Shown here piece after piece: positions 6,302 through 7,096 of a stretch of 7,096 nucleotides of DNA; position 1 is the stretch's first letter; each line of letters begins with the position of its first letter. A model generated the notes under the pieces. It was not told where the DNA came from. It worked only from the letters and a program-made list of their open reading frames with translations, and searched no databases. The DNA lies in assembly GCA_013330215.1 (NCBI GenBank), contig DUIS01000060.1, positions 1-7,096 of the forward strand, given 5' to 3'. Made by a program: the position numbers and the translations under genes. This DNA comes from Microcaldota archaeon (GTDB taxonomy: Archaea > Micrarchaeota > Micrarchaeia > Micrarchaeales > Micrarchaeaceae).

Positions 6302-6781
6302 ATGGAGAGCAAGAAGGCGCAGAGCGCCGTGGAGTACCTTACAACCTACGGCTGGGCGATACTGATAATAGGCATAACGCTTGGCGCGCTCTACTCGCTG
6401 GGCCTGTTCAGCCCCAGCTCATTCATATCCAACCAGTGCATCTTCCCTGCGGATTTCGGGTGCATCAGCAACTTCTTCTACGCGAACGGCTTGCTCGCCA
6501 TCAATCTGGAGCAGGCAACGCCCTCCGCGATAAACATAACCGGGATAGGCTGCAATGCTGGAGGTAACCCTACGAACATGACGCAGTATACCGGCGCAAA
6601 CCAGATATTCCTGCCGATAGGGACTAACGTCACGTTCTCGACAAACTGCTATGCCAACGGAACCATATACTCATCGCAGCCGGGATCGCTGTACAAGGGA
6701 TACCTGCTTGTGAACTACACAAGCCTTCAGACAGGGTTCCAGCACGAGCTTGTGGGAAGGGTAGTGGACAAGGCCTCATGA
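6302..6781 (+). CDS. Pilin-like protein with a class III (type IV pilin-like) signal peptide
   Basis: A 159-residue protein, probably a secreted subunit of an archaeal type IV pilus-like filament or a membrane-anchored surface protein. The N-terminus ESKKAQSAVEYL has the class III signature: a short basic leader, predicted cleavage between Ala6 and Gln7 by an EppA/FlaK-type prepilin peptidase, and Glu at mature position 5. A hydrophobic helix (about 12-36) follows and would form the filament core. The rest is a polar extracellular domain. It has five N-glycosylation sequons (N78, N92, N109, N119, N138) and four Cys (46, 54, 84, 116) that could form two disulfides. I chose ATG 6302 because the TATA box at 6270-6277 fits it; a GTG at 6284 would add six residues before the leader. 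No pilus ATPase, platform protein or peptidase is in the window. Confidence 0.87.
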   Translation: MESKKAQSAVEYLTTYGWAILIIGITLGALYSLGLFSPSSFISNQCIFPADFGCISNFFYANGLLAINLEQATPSAINITGIGCNAGGNPTNMTQYTGANQIFLPIGTNVTFSTNCYANGTIYSSQPGSLYKGYLLVNYTSLQTGFQHELVGRVVDKAS

Positions 6782-6809
6782 TCGCTTATTGCAGATAGGA
6801 TCAGTATGA

Positions 6810-7096
6810 TTAGAAGACCTGGCTCTTTACGCCGAGTTCTACAAGGAGCATGCGCATCGTATCGTTCATGTGCTCGCTCGTTGTCTTTATGCTCGCCGCC
6901 TGCTGATGGCCTCCGCCGCTCAGCTCCCCATTTGTCGCGACCTTCAGGCGCTCTATTATCTCGAGCAGATTTACCGAGCCCGACAGATCCTTGCTTATCC
7001 GCATGGAGATGTAGTTGCCGTAGTGCACTATCGTTATCGTGTTTCCGTTGTTCTCGGTTTCAAGGTGGTTCTGCAGCTTTGAGCTGTACCTACCTG
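6810..7096 (-). CDS. DHH-family phosphoesterase, C-terminal DHHA1 domain only (N-terminus beyond window)
   Basis: The frame is open from the right edge to a TAA at 6810-6812, giving 94 visible C-terminal residues; the start and the catalytic DHH domain lie outside. Visible motifs fit the DHHA1 substrate-binding domain: SVNLLEIIERL followed by GELSGGGHQQAAS, where the GGGH loop is the family hallmark for binding nucleic-acid or nucleotide phosphate. DHH/DHHA1 proteins include RecJ-like and GAN exonucleases of archaea, nanoRNases and cyclic-dinucleotide phosphodiesterases; the visible part cannot decide between them. A GTG at 7026-7028 could look like a start, but the reading frame upstream of it is continuous and protein-like (SSKLQNHLE), so it is internal. 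It converges on the pilin-like gene, with a 28-bp gap and no clear terminator. Confidence 0.85.
   Translation of the reverse strand, partial: GRYSSKLQNHLETENNGNTITIVHYGNYISMRISKDLSGSVNLLEIIERLKVATNGELSGGGHQQAASIKTTSEHMNDTMRMLLVELGVKSQVF

Noticed and set aside
6810..7028. A separate 72-residue gene starting at GTG 7026-7028
   Set aside because: The frame continues open to the right edge with plausible protein sequence, and the visible part is only the tail of a DHHA1 domain.
1..7096. CRISPR array, insertion sequence, toxin-antitoxin pair or other defence cassette
   Set aside because: I saw no regularly spaced repeats, no transposase motifs, no terminal inverted repeats with target duplications, and no small paired genes of that type.

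Overview
The window looks archaeal. It holds a clamp-loader large subunit of the archaeal/eukaryotic type (RfcL), an archaeal-type asparaginyl-tRNA synthetase, a DUF2070 membrane protein (a family known from archaea), a cis-prenyltransferase with the archaeal/eukaryotic signature, and a small pilin-like protein with a class III (type IV pilin-like) signal peptide. Several genes are preceded by TATA-like boxes rather than bacterial -10/-35 elements. Isoleucine is mostly ATA and arginine is often AGG. The pilin N-terminus, with its TYGWAI stretch, is a form I associate with DPANN/Micrarchaeota-like genomes, but that lineage is only an inference.

Layout: positions 1-4420 carry a leftward co-directional block. 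Read in transcription order it is uppS (cis-prenyltransferase), a DUF2070 membrane protein, asnS, and the N-terminal part of an unidentified polytopic membrane protein that runs off the left edge. Spacers are short (about 10-66 bp), so an operon is plausible, although asnS may also have its own TATA box. Positions 4421-4555 form a divergent promoter region. Rightward from it lie a small unrecognised protein (4556-4930), rfcL (5007-6254) and a pilin-like gene (6302-6781). At the right edge the C-terminal DHHA1 part of a DHH-family phosphoesterase is encoded leftward and converges on the pilin gene.

How the genes might fit together: uppS makes polyprenyl diphosphate, the lipid precursor of glycan carriers. 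The pilin-like protein has five N-glycosylation sequons and would be a natural client of such a carrier. The DUF2070 protein and the left-edge membrane protein sit with uppS and could belong to the same envelope process. These links are inferred from neighbourhood only. rfcL and the DHH phosphoesterase belong to DNA replication or nucleic-acid metabolism.

I see no mobile element, CRISPR array, tRNA or rRNA, and no complete undescribed system. The points most worth a second look are an unusually degenerate, tail-less RfcL, the uncharacterised DUF2070 ectodomain with His/Asp motifs, and the unrecognised 124-residue protein.
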